From: Streptomyces paradoxus | GTDB lineage: Bacteria > Actinomycetota > Actinomycetes > Streptomycetales > Streptomycetaceae | Length of the DNA: 64,000 nt | Direction of reading: 5' to 3' | Assembly (NCBI RefSeq): GCF_014202475.1 | Contig: NZ_JACHGV010000006.1 | Coordinates: 186,001 to 250,000 of the forward strand | Part shown: positions 9,301-16,960 of the stretch, one piece after another | How positions within the stretch are numbered: the stretch's first letter is position 1 | How the letters are laid out: each line of letters begins with the position of its first letter | The notes under the pieces: generated by a model | Database searches by the model: none | What the model was told of the DNA's origin: nothing | What the model saw: only the letters and a program-made list of their open reading frames with translations | Position numbers and translations under genes: made by a program

Positions 9301-10374
9301 CTCACCGCCCGGCACGGAGCCGTCCACGGCGGGCCCGGGTTCCGGAGGTTCCGGAGCCGGTGGTACGACGGCTGCCTGGGCGGCCGCGGTCCCGGCCTGG
9401 GCGACGGCCACGCGCTCTTCCGCCGCGGCCACGCCCGGATCCGTGAGGTCTGCCCCCGGTGCCTGCAGGACCGGCTCGGCGGCGGCCACTTGGGCTCCGT
9501 CCGGGCCGACGCCCGCACCCGCGGGGGCGGACCCGGGAATCTGACCGGCCTCGGCTGCGGCTGCCTGGCCCTCAGCCGGGACGACGCCCTGACCGGCGGG
9601 GTCGCCCGCAGGGGCCTGCCCGGCCTCGGCAGACGCCACCGGCTCGCCCGTGGGCTGCTCGGCGTGGGCGGCCTGCCCGGCCTCGGCCGGCACCGGAGGT
9701 GCCGTGTGGCTGGTCTCCGTCATCACACTGGCCGCGACCGCCTGGGCCGTGCCCGCCGACTCCGCTGCCGCCGACTCCGCTGCCGCCGGTTCCACTGCCG
9801 TCGGCCCCGCTGCCGGAACAACCGTTTCCGCAGGGGCCGCCCCGGCGCTCACCGGAGCCGGGGGCGTGGCCGGTACGCCCCAGGGGGCGGCGGGCTGCGC
9901 GGGCGTCTCGGGAGCGCGGGGGCCGTCGAGGTACTCGGGGCCCGCCGCGGACGGCGCCGGCTGGCGCACGGGCGCGTCCGCGGGACCGCGGTCGGCGAGG
10001 GAGCGGACCGGGCTGGCGGAGCTGTCGGGCAGCGGCGGGCCGAGGTGCAGGGGCCGGCGCGGGGTGACGGGCGGGATCGGCGGCGGGTCGGGCAGACGGA
10101 CGCCGCCGAGGTCGACCGAGCCGCTGTCACGGCCGGAGATCTCGTGCGGGCCCGGCTGGTGCACGGTCTCGAGGACCGGCTCCGGCGCGGGCGGAGGGAC
10201 CTCGTTGCCCCAGGCGCCCTGAGCACCCGGCAACAGCAGCAGGTCCTCGTCCTCTGCCTCGGCGGTGGTCTCGGAGAGGTAGGTGTACGCGCCGGGCGCG
10301 GGGACGCCCGGCTGCTCCACCGTGCCTGCACTCTCCGGCAGTCCCTCGCCCGGGACCTGGCCGGTGTCGGTCAT
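6331..10374 (-). CDS. cobT: BluB-CobT fusion with long Ala/Pro/Glu-rich N-terminus (cobalamin lower ligand)
   Basis: A 1347-residue protein starting at the ATG at 10374, with GAGGGG five bases upstream. Residues about 776-1000 are a BluB-type flavin-destroying nitroreductase fold, with RRDIRNGF, HAPSVGHSQPWDFVVIR and LWLAARAEGLGVGWVSFF; BluB makes 5,6-dimethylbenzimidazole from FMNH2. Residues about 1000-1347 are CobT, which activates that base with nicotinate mononucleotide; LGEGTGALLALPL holds the expected catalytic Glu. The first 775 residues, after a short less-repetitive start, are low-complexity Ala, Pro, Glu and Val with no recognisable fold. Fusion of consecutive enzymes suggests channelling of dimethylbenzimidazole. 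The N-terminal mass is far beyond either family's size. Confidence 0.9.
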   Translation of the reverse strand: MTDTGQVPGEGLPESAGTVEQPGVPAPGAYTYLSETTAEAEDEDLLLLPGAQGAWGNEVPPPAPEPVLETVHQPGPHEISGRDSGSVDLGGVRLPDPPPIPPVTPRRPLHLGPPLPDSSASPVRSLADRGPADAPVRQPAPSAAGPEYLDGPRAPETPAQPAAPWGVPATPPAPVSAGAAPAETVVPAAGPTAVEPAAAESAAAESAGTAQAVAASVMTETSHTAPPVPAEAGQAAHAEQPTGEPVASAEAGQAPAGDPAGQGVVPAEGQAAAAEAGQIPGSAPAGAGVGPDGAQVAAAEPVLQAPGADLTDPGVAAAEERVAVAQAGTAAAQAAVVPPAPEPPEPGPAVDGSVPGGEPAGVSPEPVVPDAVGGQEPTATAEQAAAPAPAPQAGQVPEAVPFPEAAAAPEAAVVTPPEAAVPDAAAHAPDAAAPEAVAQVPAAGVAPEAAAPGPDMYTAAPEAVVPEQQVAAEEAAPQPPAATDAASVAQEPEATAPQPTTPGPEAPVQITAAPAADPAAQEPAAPPADPAAQEAPVPVPPAEPAAAPAPEPAAEPVATSDPAPAAETVAAPAAPAPVAQAAAPADAGAAPGTVTPETAPEATALAQPTPEPMPTEAVAAPAQASEAPSAPAEAPAPAPEAPVPAQVPEPVTAGPVAEAVEPAPAPQGAAPETPAPSEDVTVVLPAPAAEEQAEQPGHPVQGPQQSQPEAPETLEPPAPAGTVPAPRDGDAELAQNADDLDTRAAEQEDIADQERREESAAAVAEARQSTGPAAPGYDPAEREAVLKVMRERRDIRNGFRSDPIPHEVLLRVLEAAHHAPSVGHSQPWDFVVIRSADTRRAMHELAMRQRDAYAKSLPKGRAKQFKELKIEAILDTPVNIVVTADPTRGGRHTLGRHTQPQMAPYSAALAVENLWLAARAEGLGVGWVSFFDEREMVRALGLPEHLEIIAYLCVGYVDEFPDEPELLQAGWSKRRPLSWVVHEETYGRRALPGEEPHDLLAETVAQIRPLDAKALGEAWERQKRMTKPAGALGMLEIISAQLSGLSRQCPPPIPEPAAVAIFAGDHGVHAQGVTPWPQEVTAQMVANFLGGGAVCNAFATQVGAEVCIVDVGVAADLPATPGLLPRKIRAGTSDLTTGPAMTREEARQAIEVGIETARDLVAAGNKALLTGEMGIANTTASAALISVFTGADPAEVTGRGTGINDETLARKTEVVRRALELHQPDPADPIGVLAAIGGFEHAAIVGLLLGGASLRTPVILDGVSAGAAALVARAIAPEVLAACIAGHRSAEPGHVAALNKLGLRPLVDLDLRLGEGTGALLALPLVQSTARAMHEVATFDSAGVTEK

Positions 10375-10741
10375 GCGTACCCCTCGCCCATCGGTTAGTG
10401 CTCCTACGACCTGCTCGCCCGGAACGGCGCACCGACCGCCCCGCAGTGAAGAACGAGCGTGCGTCCTCAGCGGCACGAACGGTCCGCCCCGAAAAGGCGA
10501 CAAAGCCATTCACTGGCATTGTTGCGGCCGTACCACCCTCACGGCAGCTTGATCCGCGACGGTTCCGCTGTGGACTGCGCCACGTTGCGCGTCCTTCGGT
10601 TCTGCCGTACCACACACGCCCCAAAACGGGCGCGCTTTCCGGACATTGGCCGACGAAGCGCCGGGCGTCCTTGTGCGGTGCAGCGATCGGCCAGCCTACC
10701 GCGCGCAGTACGACAAGCCGATCACGGGGACGGCGCCGGGA
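10375..10741. other. Intergenic leader of the BluB-CobT gene, no gene seen
   Basis: These 367 bases lie between cobL and the fusion gene, both transcribed leftward. I find no coherent small gene on either strand and no recognisable cobalamin riboswitch core. It must hold the fusion gene's promoter unless transcription reads through from cobL. Confidence 0.5.
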
Positions 10742-11962
10742 TCAGGCGCTGCGTCGCGGCAGTACGCCGCTGAGCAGGAACGCGACGCTCCGCTCCTTCT
10801 CCGTCCAGGCCCTGGTGTCGAGTTCGACGGACTGGAGGAGGGCGCACTCGACGCTGTAGCCGTGCTCGGTGAGGTCCCGGCCGATGAGTTCGGCGGCGTC
10901 GCGGGTGGCGGCGTGCGTGACGATGCGCTGCGGGCGCCGGTCGGCGACCGCCGAGACGACGGCCGCTCCCCCGCCGCCGACCCGGACGACGTCGGGTTCG
11001 GGGAGGTTCTCCAGGATGTGCGGGGCGGTGCCGTGCACGATCTGGAGCTGGACGCCGAGGCGGCGGGCGGCGGCGTCGGTGCGGGCGCAGGCGGCCCTGT
11101 CGCTGTCGACGGCGAGGACGGCGGCACCGGCCCGGGCGGCCTCGACGGCGAAGGCGCCGCTGCGGCACCCGATGTCCCAGACGAGGTCGCCGACGCGGGG
11201 ACCGAGGCGGGCGAGTTGGGAGGCACGCAGCAGCTGGTTCTCGCCCTCGCCGAGGTCCGCGCCGTACGCGTCGGCGGGCAGGGTCCAGCCGCGCGGTCCG
11301 GCTGACGGGTCGCGGCCGGAGATCCAGCCGCCGGCCTCCCCCGCGGTGTCCGGCCGGGCCGGGCCGCCGAGGACGATGACGACGTTGGGGTCGCGCCAGG
11401 TGTGGTCGGCGGCCTTGTCGGAGGTGACGACGGAGACGCGCTCGCGGGTGGTGCCGAGTTCCTCGCAGATGACGAAGGAGCGGTGGACCCCTTCGAGGAG
11501 CAGGCCGAGTTCGGCGGGGCCGGCGCCGGGTGAGGTGAGGACCGCGACCTTGGTGTGGGCGCGGCATACGTTGACCGCGCGCCGCAGCGTGCGGGGGTGT
11601 GCGGCGACCACCTGTGCGTCGTCCCAGGGCATACCGGCGCGGGCGAAGGCGGCGGCGACGGAGGACACGGCGGGGACGACCTCCACCTCAAGGCCGAACT
11701 CGGGCGCGCGCAGGGTGCGTACGACGCCGAAGAAGCCGGGGTCGCCGTCGGCGAGCACGACGGCCGTGCCGCGGTGGCCGGCGATGCGGCGGGCGGCGAG
11801 GGCCACACTGCCGAGCCGGATGCGCTCGGCGCCTGCGGGTACCTCGGGGAGCGCCAGGTGGTGGGCGGCACCGGCCACGAGCGTGGCGGCACCCAGGGCG
11901 GCGCTCGCCGCGGCGGTCAGCGGCGAACCGTCCCAGCCGATCACCGTGACCCGGTCGGCCAT
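10742..11962 (-). CDS. cobL: Precorrin-6Y C5,15-methyltransferase, decarboxylating (CbiE-CbiT fusion)
   Basis: A 406-residue CobL-type enzyme of the aerobic-named cobalamin pathway: two methylations and a decarboxylation of precorrin-6Y. The N-terminal CbiE half (about 1-200) shows VTVIGWDGSPLT and the segment VVLADGDPGFFGV. The CbiT half (about 215-406) has the SAM-binding loop VWDIGCRSGAFAVEAARAG followed by acidic VLAVDSD. The ATG at 11962 is preceded by TGGAGA about nine bases upstream. It is upstream of the BluB-CobT gene on the same strand. Confidence 0.9.
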   Translation of the reverse strand: MADRVTVIGWDGSPLTAAASAALGAATLVAGAAHHLALPEVPAGAERIRLGSVALAARRIAGHRGTAVVLADGDPGFFGVVRTLRAPEFGLEVEVVPAVSSVAAAFARAGMPWDDAQVVAAHPRTLRRAVNVCRAHTKVAVLTSPGAGPAELGLLLEGVHRSFVICEELGTTRERVSVVTSDKAADHTWRDPNVVIVLGGPARPDTAGEAGGWISGRDPSAGPRGWTLPADAYGADLGEGENQLLRASQLARLGPRVGDLVWDIGCRSGAFAVEAARAGAAVLAVDSDRAACARTDAAARRLGVQLQIVHGTAPHILENLPEPDVVRVGGGGAAVVSAVADRRPQRIVTHAATRDAAELIGRDLTEHGYSVECALLQSVELDTRAWTEKERSVAFLLSGVLPRRSA

Positions 11963-12016
11963 CGTCGTCAGTCTCCAGGGGTTTTCGCAGGTCGTCTGCG
12001 TGGCGTTGTGGGGAGC

Positions 12017-12032
12017 AGCCCGCGGGCGGGCT
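12017..12032. terminator. Possible hairpin between the acetyltransferase and cobL genes
   Basis: AGCCCGC and GCGGGCT arms with a 2-base gap, 76 bases beyond the acetyltransferase stop and 55 bases ahead of the cobL start. It may be a terminator or a leader structure of cobL; the sequence does not decide. Confidence 0.3.
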
Positions 12033-12107
12033 CCGTGAGGGTACCCGGTGGAGGTGTCGGAGGGGGCCCCGGTGTCCTGGTCGCCGCCGTCCTGCGGGTG
12101 GTTCCGG

Positions 12108-12740
12108 TCAGTTCCAGTCGCCGAAGGACGTGAAGCCGTCCCGCAGCTGCTCGCCGACGCCTTCCAGGTCCTCCGGGAGCAGGCTCCAGACGATGAAGTC
12201 GGTGCGTACGTCGGTCCATGTGCCGTCCTCGGCACGGGCCCGGGCTATACAGGCGTTGCGCAGCACGCCCTCGCTGATACAGCCGATCTTCTGCGCGACC
12301 TGCTGGGAGGCGGTGTTGTCGGCCGCGGTGCGCAGTTCGATGCGCTCGAACTTCTGGTCCGTGAAGAGCCACTGGGCGGTGACCAGGGCGGCCTCGGACG
12401 CGTAGCCCTCGCCGCGGGCCCAGGGGGCGATGATGTACGACAGCTCGGTGGAGCGTACGTGCCAGTTGGTCTTGGAGAGCTGGATGACGCCGACCAGGCG
12501 CTGGGTGAGGAACTCGGTGATCGCAAAGTCGATTCCGCGTCCCCCGGTGCGCTCGGCGGGGGCGTACTCGGTGATCCAGCTGCGGGCGCCGTCCTCGGTG
12601 AAGGGCTGGGGGACGGACGTCCAGGCCGCCACCTGTTCGTCGTTCATCATCGCGGCCAGGGAGGCGACGTCGTCTTCGTCGAGGGGACGCAGCACCAACC
12701 GCTCCGTGCTGATGGAGATGTTGGGGAAGGTGCTCGTCAT
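12108..12740 (-). CDS. GNAT-family N-acetyltransferase (RimJ/RimL-like)
   Basis: A 210-residue acetyltransferase that uses acetyl-CoA. It opens with ISTERLVLRPLDEDD, the usual first strand of the RimJ/RimL group. It carries WARGEGYASEAALV, a loosely kept acetyl-CoA-binding loop, then the late ADNTASQQVAQKIGC segment where family members read N..S..V.EK.GF. The likely substrate is an amine or a protein N-terminus, but this is not decided by sequence. The start at 12740 has GGAG six bases upstream. A 7-base inverted repeat (GCATGCT/AGCATGC, 12774-12796) sits just upstream of the start and may be part of its promoter control. Confidence 0.82.
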   Translation of the reverse strand: MTSTFPNISISTERLVLRPLDEDDVASLAAMMNDEQVAAWTSVPQPFTEDGARSWITEYAPAERTGGRGIDFAITEFLTQRLVGVIQLSKTNWHVRSTELSYIIAPWARGEGYASEAALVTAQWLFTDQKFERIELRTAADNTASQQVAQKIGCISEGVLRNACIARARAEDGTWTDVRTDFIVWSLLPEDLEGVGEQLRDGFTSFGDWN

Positions 12741-12819
12741 GCGCCGCTCCGTAACCTTCGGTGAACCTTCAGGGCATGCTGAACTGCCCAGCATGCAGCA
12801 TGAAAGCACTGATCCGCAC

Positions 12820-12858
12820 CACGGGACCCTCCCCACCGGGTGGGGGAAGGGCCCCGTG
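12820..12858. terminator. Strong hairpin terminator after metQ
   Basis: Arms running CACGGGACCCTCCCCA and TGGGGGAAGGGCCCCGTG pair over most of their length around a short CCGGG loop. It lies just beyond the metQ stop (12881) in the direction of transcription and separates the met operon from the acetyltransferase gene. Confidence 0.7.
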
Positions 12859-12880
12859 CGCGCGGGTGCCGGACGTGGGC

Positions 12881-13702
12881 TCAGAAGGAGGCGAGCACGG
12901 AGCCGGCGTACTTGTCCTGGATGAACTTCTTGACCTCGGGCGAGGTGAGGAGCTTGGCGAGCTTCTTCACGCGCGGGTCGTCCTCGTTGCCCTTCTTCAC
13001 GGCGAGGAAGTTGCCGTAGGGGTTGTTCTCCGGGGACTCCAGGACGAGGGCGTCCTTGGAGGGCTTGAGGTCGGACTCGATGGCGTAGTTGCCGTTGACC
13101 ACGGCGGCGTCCACGTCGTCGAGGGAGCGCGGGGTCTGGGCCGCCTCCAGCTCCTTGAACTTGAGGTTCTTGGGGTTCTTGGTGATGTCGGAGGGGGTCG
13201 CCTCGTTGCCGACGCCCGCCTTGAGGGTGATGAGCCCGTTGGCGGCGAGGAGCTTGAGGGCGCGGGCCTCGTTGACCGTGTCGTTGGGGATGGCGACGGT
13301 CGCACCGCTCTTCAGGTCGTCGGCCTTCTTGACCTTGTGGGAGTAGAGGCCGAGCGGCTCCAGGTGGACCGTGACGACGGGCACGATGTCGGTGCCGTTC
13401 TTCTTGTTGAAGTCGTCGAGGTACGGCTTGTTCTGGAAGTAGTTGGCGCCGACGGAGCCGTCCTGCGTCGCCGTGTTCGGCGTGACGTAGTCGGTGAACT
13501 CCTTGACCTGGAGGTCCAGGCCCTCCTTCTTCGCCAGGTTGTCCTGCACGTAGGTGAGGATCTCGGCGTGCGGGACGGGGCTGGCGGCGACGATCAGGGG
13601 TCCGTCGGTGGAGGAGGAGCTGTCGCCGCCGCAGGCGGTGAGCCCGAGGGTGAGGGCTCCGGCGGCGAGGACGGCGGTGGTGATCTTGGCGGTGTTACGC
13701 AC
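12881..13702 (-). CDS. metQ: Methionine ABC transporter substrate-binding lipoprotein
   Basis: A 273-residue NlpA/MetQ-type lipoprotein that presents D/L-methionine to MetNI at the outer face of the membrane. The signal peptide ends in the lipobox LTAC, with Cys24 as lipid anchor, followed by GGDSSSSTDG. The mature part shows family sequence such as VKEFTDYVTPNTA, GANYFQNKPYLDDF and ATVAIPNDTVNEARAL. It is the last gene of the metNIQ unit, 62 bases after metI, and is followed by a strong terminator. Length is normal. Confidence 0.92.
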   Translation of the reverse strand: MRNTAKITTAVLAAGALTLGLTACGGDSSSSTDGPLIVAASPVPHAEILTYVQDNLAKKEGLDLQVKEFTDYVTPNTATQDGSVGANYFQNKPYLDDFNKKNGTDIVPVVTVHLEPLGLYSHKVKKADDLKSGATVAIPNDTVNEARALKLLAANGLITLKAGVGNEATPSDITKNPKNLKFKELEAAQTPRSLDDVDAAVVNGNYAIESDLKPSKDALVLESPENNPYGNFLAVKKGNEDDPRVKKLAKLLTSPEVKKFIQDKYAGSVLASF

Positions 13703-13764
13703 GAAAAGTGCCTTTCCTTATGACCTTGCGAGTGGTGCGACCCCGTTGTGGGTGAACGGGGGGC

Positions 13765-14472
13765 TCAGGAGGCGGCTTTGAGGAGCCGCAGTTTGGGGGC
13801 CGGGCCCGCGTGGGAGCCCCGGCGGTGCAGGGAGCGGGCCGCGTAGTCGCCGGCGAACTGGATGACCGAGATGACGACGGCGAGGATCGCGACGGTGATC
13901 CACATCAGCTGGGTCTCGAAGCGCTGGTAGCCGTAGCGGATGGCGATGTCCCCGAGGCCGCCGGCGCCGACGGTGCCCGCCATGGCCGAGTAGCCGATGA
14001 GGGCCACGATCGTGGTGGTGGTGCTGGAGATCAGCGACGGCAGGGACTCGGGGACGAGCACCTTGCGGACGATGGTCCAGGTGTTGCCGCCCATGGACTG
14101 CACGGCCTCGACGAGCCCGTGGTCCACTTCGCGGACGGCCGTCTCGACCAGGCGCGCGAAGAAGGGGATGGCGCCGACGGCGAGGGGCACGATGGCCGCC
14201 TCGACGCCGATGGTCGTCCCGGTGATCGAGCGGGTGAAGCCCATCAGCGCGACCATCAGGATGATGAACGGCAGGGAGCGGGCGATGTTCACGACCTGCC
14301 CGATGACCTTGTTGGCGGCGAGGTTCTGCAGGAGGCCGCCGCGGTCGGTGAGGACCAGCAGGATGCCGAGCGGCAGTCCGCCGACGACGGCGATGAGCGT
14401 GGACCAGCCGACCATGTAGAGCGTGTCCCAACACGCCTGCTCCAGCAGGGGCTGCATCTCGGACCAGGTCAC
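13765..14472 (-). CDS. metI: Methionine ABC transporter permease
   Basis: A 235-residue inner-membrane permease with about five hydrophobic helices. The EAA-type loop that docks to the ATPase is visible as EAVQSMGGNTWTIVRKVLVP in the middle of the protein. It starts with GTG at 14472, overlapping the metN stop by four bases (GTGA), which indicates coupled translation. It completes the MetNIQ importer with the genes on either side. Confidence 0.92.
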   Translation of the reverse strand: MTWSEMQPLLEQACWDTLYMVGWSTLIAVVGGLPLGILLVLTDRGGLLQNLAANKVIGQVVNIARSLPFIILMVALMGFTRSITGTTIGVEAAIVPLAVGAIPFFARLVETAVREVDHGLVEAVQSMGGNTWTIVRKVLVPESLPSLISSTTTTIVALIGYSAMAGTVGAGGLGDIAIRYGYQRFETQLMWITVAILAVVISVIQFAGDYAARSLHRRGSHAGPAPKLRLLKAAS

Positions 14473-15503
14473 TTGGCACCTTCCTTCACCAGTTCGGACT
14501 CGTGGCCCAGGACGTCGATCTGGAGCCCCTGTTCCCGCAGGAAGCCGATCGGCACGACGTTGTCCTCGTAGCGGCCGGGCAGTTCGATGCGCATCCGGCC
14601 GACCTGGAGGCCGCCGACGGTGTCGATGGCGGCGCCGAGGATCGATATGTCGATGTTGTAGGTGCGGGCCAGCTGCGAGATGACGGGCTGGGTGGCGCTC
14701 TCGCCCTGGAAGGTGACGTCCACGACGGTGCGGTCCTCGCCGGAGGCCTCGCCGCCGAGCGGGAACAGCGCCGAGGCGAGTTCGGAGCCGGGGGTCGCGA
14801 GGAGCTCGCTGACCGTGCCGGACTCGACGATGCGCCCGTTCTCCATGAGGGCCGCCGAGTCGCAGACCGACTTCACGACGTCCATCTCGTGGGTGATGAG
14901 CAGGACGGTCAGGCCGAGCTGCCGGTTGAGGTCGCGCAGCAGCGCCAGGATCGAGCGGGTGGTCTCCGGGTCGAGGGCGCTGGTGGCCTCGTCGGACAGC
15001 AGCACCTTCGGGTCGCCGGCGAGCGCGCGGGCGATGCCGACGCGCTGCTTCTGGCCGCCGGAGAGCTGAGCCGGGTAGGACTTCGCCTTGTCGGCCAGGC
15101 CCACCAGGTCGAGCAGTTCCAGCGCCTTGCGGGAGCGTTCCTGCCCGGACTTGCCGAGGATCTCCAGCGGCAGTTCGACGTTGTCCTGGACGGTCCGGGA
15201 GGACAGCAGGTTGAAGTGCTGGAAGACCATGCCGATGCGGCTGCGCGCCCGCCGCAGTTCCTTCCCGGCGCGCGGGCCGCGGCCGGCCAGGGCGGTGAGG
15301 TCCTGCCCGGCGACGGTCACGGTGCCGGAGGTGGGGCGTTCCAGCAGGTTGACGCAGCGGATGAGCGAGGACTTGCCGGCGCCGGACTGGCCGATGACGC
15401 CGTACACCTCGCCTTCGCGGACGTGCAGGTCGACGCCGTCCAGGGCGGTGACCTCGCGGCCGCGTGCACGGTAGACCTTGGTCAGGCCCGAGGTGGTGAT
15501 CAC
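14469..15503 (-). CDS. metN: Methionine ABC transporter ATP-binding protein
   Basis: A 344-residue ATPase of the MetNIQ importer when started at the GTG at 15503, which is preceded by GGAA. An upstream GTG at 15551 would add 16 residues that look unlike the family. Walker A is GQSGAGKSS near residue 38, the signature is LSGGQKQRVGIARAL, and Walker B is VLLSDEATSALD. The C-terminal 80 residues are the NIL regulatory domain, which binds methionine and inhibits transport when the cell is replete. About 210 bases of leader separate it from a Cys-rich leader peptide at 15711-15755. Confidence 0.92.
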   Translation of the reverse strand: MITTSGLTKVYRARGREVTALDGVDLHVREGEVYGVIGQSGAGKSSLIRCVNLLERPTSGTVTVAGQDLTALAGRGPRAGKELRRARSRIGMVFQHFNLLSSRTVQDNVELPLEILGKSGQERSRKALELLDLVGLADKAKSYPAQLSGGQKQRVGIARALAGDPKVLLSDEATSALDPETTRSILALLRDLNRQLGLTVLLITHEMDVVKSVCDSAALMENGRIVESGTVSELLATPGSELASALFPLGGEASGEDRTVVDVTFQGESATQPVISQLARTYNIDISILGAAIDTVGGLQVGRMRIELPGRYEDNVVPIGFLREQGLQIDVLGHESELVKEGAK

Positions 15504-15710
15504 TGGGATTCCGTCACTGTCGAGTGCGCGGGCGTGGGTGTGCCCGGGCACAGGTGCATTCGGTCAGGGACGCGACACGGTTCTCGCTGGAGAGTGGAAC
15601 CGGGGAGAACATGTGCGCGGGGCGGCATCGGGTCACGCAGCGCTCAGGGCGTGCGGACGGGCCGCGGTCTCGCTTCGGGGCGCGAGCTCAGGGGGTGGTG
15701 CGGGGGCCCT

Positions 15711-15755
15711 CTAGAAGGCGCACATTCGACACATACAACGAGCACCGGGCGCCAT
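15711..15755 (-). CDS. Cys-rich leader peptide upstream of metNIQ
   Basis: A 14-codon reading frame, MAPGARCMCRMCAF then TAG, with three Cys and three Met codons in so short a peptide. The ATG at 15755 has GAGG five bases upstream. An in-frame ATG at 15797 would give a 28-residue form but has no visible ribosome-binding site. It lies about 210 bases ahead of metN on the same strand. Cys-rich uORFs of this kind are known in actinobacteria ahead of sulfur genes, where ribosome stalling for want of charged tRNA-Cys controls the operon. That role here is inference. Confidence 0.6.
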   Translation of the reverse strand: MAPGARCMCRMCAF

Positions 15756-15836
15756 GGTCGCCTCGGTCGCGGGGATGCGGTCGCTCGTCGTGGTCATGTC
15801 GTCAGTAAAACACGCGTACGGTCCTGACCGGCCCCC

Positions 15837-15859
15837 CGCTGTCCGAATGCTGGACAGCG
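15837..15859. terminator. Hairpin terminator after the HAD phosphatase gene
   Basis: Perfect 8-base arms CGCTGTCC and GGACAGCG around a 7-base loop, 20 bases beyond the stop at 15880. It isolates that gene from the metN leader transcript. Confidence 0.65.
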
Positions 15860-15879
15860 GTGGACGGAGTCGGGATCGG

Positions 15880-16530
15880 TCAGCCGCGCAGGGAGATCTC
15901 CACGCCCTGCTCGGTGACCAGTGCGGACAGGGCCGACAGGTTCTCGACGACCAGGTCGGCGTGCAGTTCGTGGGCCTGGTGGGTTGTGGTCAACGCCACG
16001 GTGGTCATGCCGGCGGCCCGGCCGGACGCCAGGCCCGCGGGGGCGTCCTCGAAGACGACGCAGTGGGCCGGGTCGACGCCGAGGGCGCGGGCGGCGAGGA
16101 GATAGGGCTCGGGGTCGGGCTTGCCGCGGGTGATGTCGTCGGCGGCGACGAGTGTCTTGGGCAGGATGCCGACGGCGTCGAGCCGGGCCTCGGCCAGGCG
16201 CCGGGTGGCGGAGGTGACGACGGCCCAGCGGTCACCGGGCAGGGAGTCGAGGAAGCCACGGGTGCCGGGCAGCAGGTGCACACCGCCGTTCGGCACGTCG
16301 TCGACCTCCAGGTCCTCGATGCGGGCGACGGCCTGCGGGACGATCTCGGCGGGCAGCAGGTCGGCGGCTATCTCGGCGGCCGGCCGCCCGTGCAGCTCGA
16401 CCCGGGCGAACTCCTCGGCCGTGATCCCGTACTCCGCGGCCCACCGCGTCCAGCAACGGTCGACCGAGGCGAGGGAGGAGACGAGGGTTCCGTCGTTGTC
16501 GAACAGCAGGGCCTGCGCGTGGATCGTCAT
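15880..16530 (-). CDS. HAD-superfamily sugar-phosphate phosphatase
   Basis: A 216-residue haloacid-dehalogenase phosphatase. Motif I is FDNDGTLV with Asp11 and Asp13, motif II is VVTSATRRLAEARL, and motifs III-IV are GKPDPEPYLLAARALG and VVFEDAPAGLASGRAAG. The cap region between motifs I and II is alpha-helical, as in the beta-phosphoglucomutase/DOG phosphatase subfamily, so a small sugar phosphate is the likely substrate. The ATG at 16530 follows AGGG eight bases upstream. It is monocistronic, with its own terminator on the far side. Confidence 0.87.
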   Translation of the reverse strand: MTIHAQALLFDNDGTLVSSLASVDRCWTRWAAEYGITAEEFARVELHGRPAAEIAADLLPAEIVPQAVARIEDLEVDDVPNGGVHLLPGTRGFLDSLPGDRWAVVTSATRRLAEARLDAVGILPKTLVAADDITRGKPDPEPYLLAARALGVDPAHCVVFEDAPAGLASGRAAGMTTVALTTTHQAHELHADLVVENLSALSALVTEQGVEISLRG

Positions 16531-16599
16531 GCCCTCGACCCTACGGTGCAGGCCAGGGCCGCAGGCATCGGGCCTTTTCGGCCGTAATAAGGTCGCAGC

Positions 16600-16959
16600 A
16601 TGCTTGATGTCCTGACGCTGGTGACCGGCGTCGCCGCGCTGCTGCTCGCCGCCTGGTGCGGCTGGGCCGCCTACCGTGACCAGCCGACGAAGGACTGGCA
16701 CTTCATCGGGATGGCCGTGGTCACGCTGCTGTCGCTGATCCAGCTGGTGGCCGGGATCGTGCTGCTCGCGCAGGGCGAGAAGCCGGAGCAGGGCACGACG
16801 ATCTTCGTGGCGTATCTGCTGGGGGCGTTCGCGTGCGTCCCGGCGGCCGGGTTCATGTCGCTGGCCGAGCGGACGCGGTGGGGTTCGGTGACGGTGGCCG
16901 CCGGCGGTGTGGTGCTGGCGGTGCTGGAGGTGCGTCTCTATGACATCTGGGGAGGCTGA
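16600..16959 (+). CDS. Small multi-pass membrane protein, 119 aa
   Basis: A 119-residue integral membrane protein with about four hydrophobic helices: residues near 3-24, 36-58, 66-87 and 95-112. It starts at the ATG at 16600 behind AAGG. No catalytic motif is visible and I do not recognise the family. It is followed after one base by another membrane gene, so the pair is likely one operon and perhaps one complex. Confidence 0.7.
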   Translation: MLDVLTLVTGVAALLLAAWCGWAAYRDQPTKDWHFIGMAVVTLLSLIQLVAGIVLLAQGEKPEQGTTIFVAYLLGAFACVPAAGFMSLAERTRWGSVTVAAGGVVLAVLEVRLYDIWGG

Positions 16960-16960
16960 G

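Noticed and set aside
6373..10398. A 1341-codon open frame opposite the BluB-CobT gene
   Set aside because: It is the antisense shadow of a very GC-rich gene: it is rich in Gly, Arg and Asp with no domain, while the opposite strand has two clear enzyme domains.
10375..10741. Possible cobalamin riboswitch ahead of the BluB-CobT gene
   Set aside because: No B12 box or GCCACTG core recognised on the relevant strand.
15504..15710. Possible SAM riboswitch ahead of metN
   Set aside because: I could not find the conserved GATGAAGCCCCGGCAACC-like core or its pairing partners; only weak hairpins are present.
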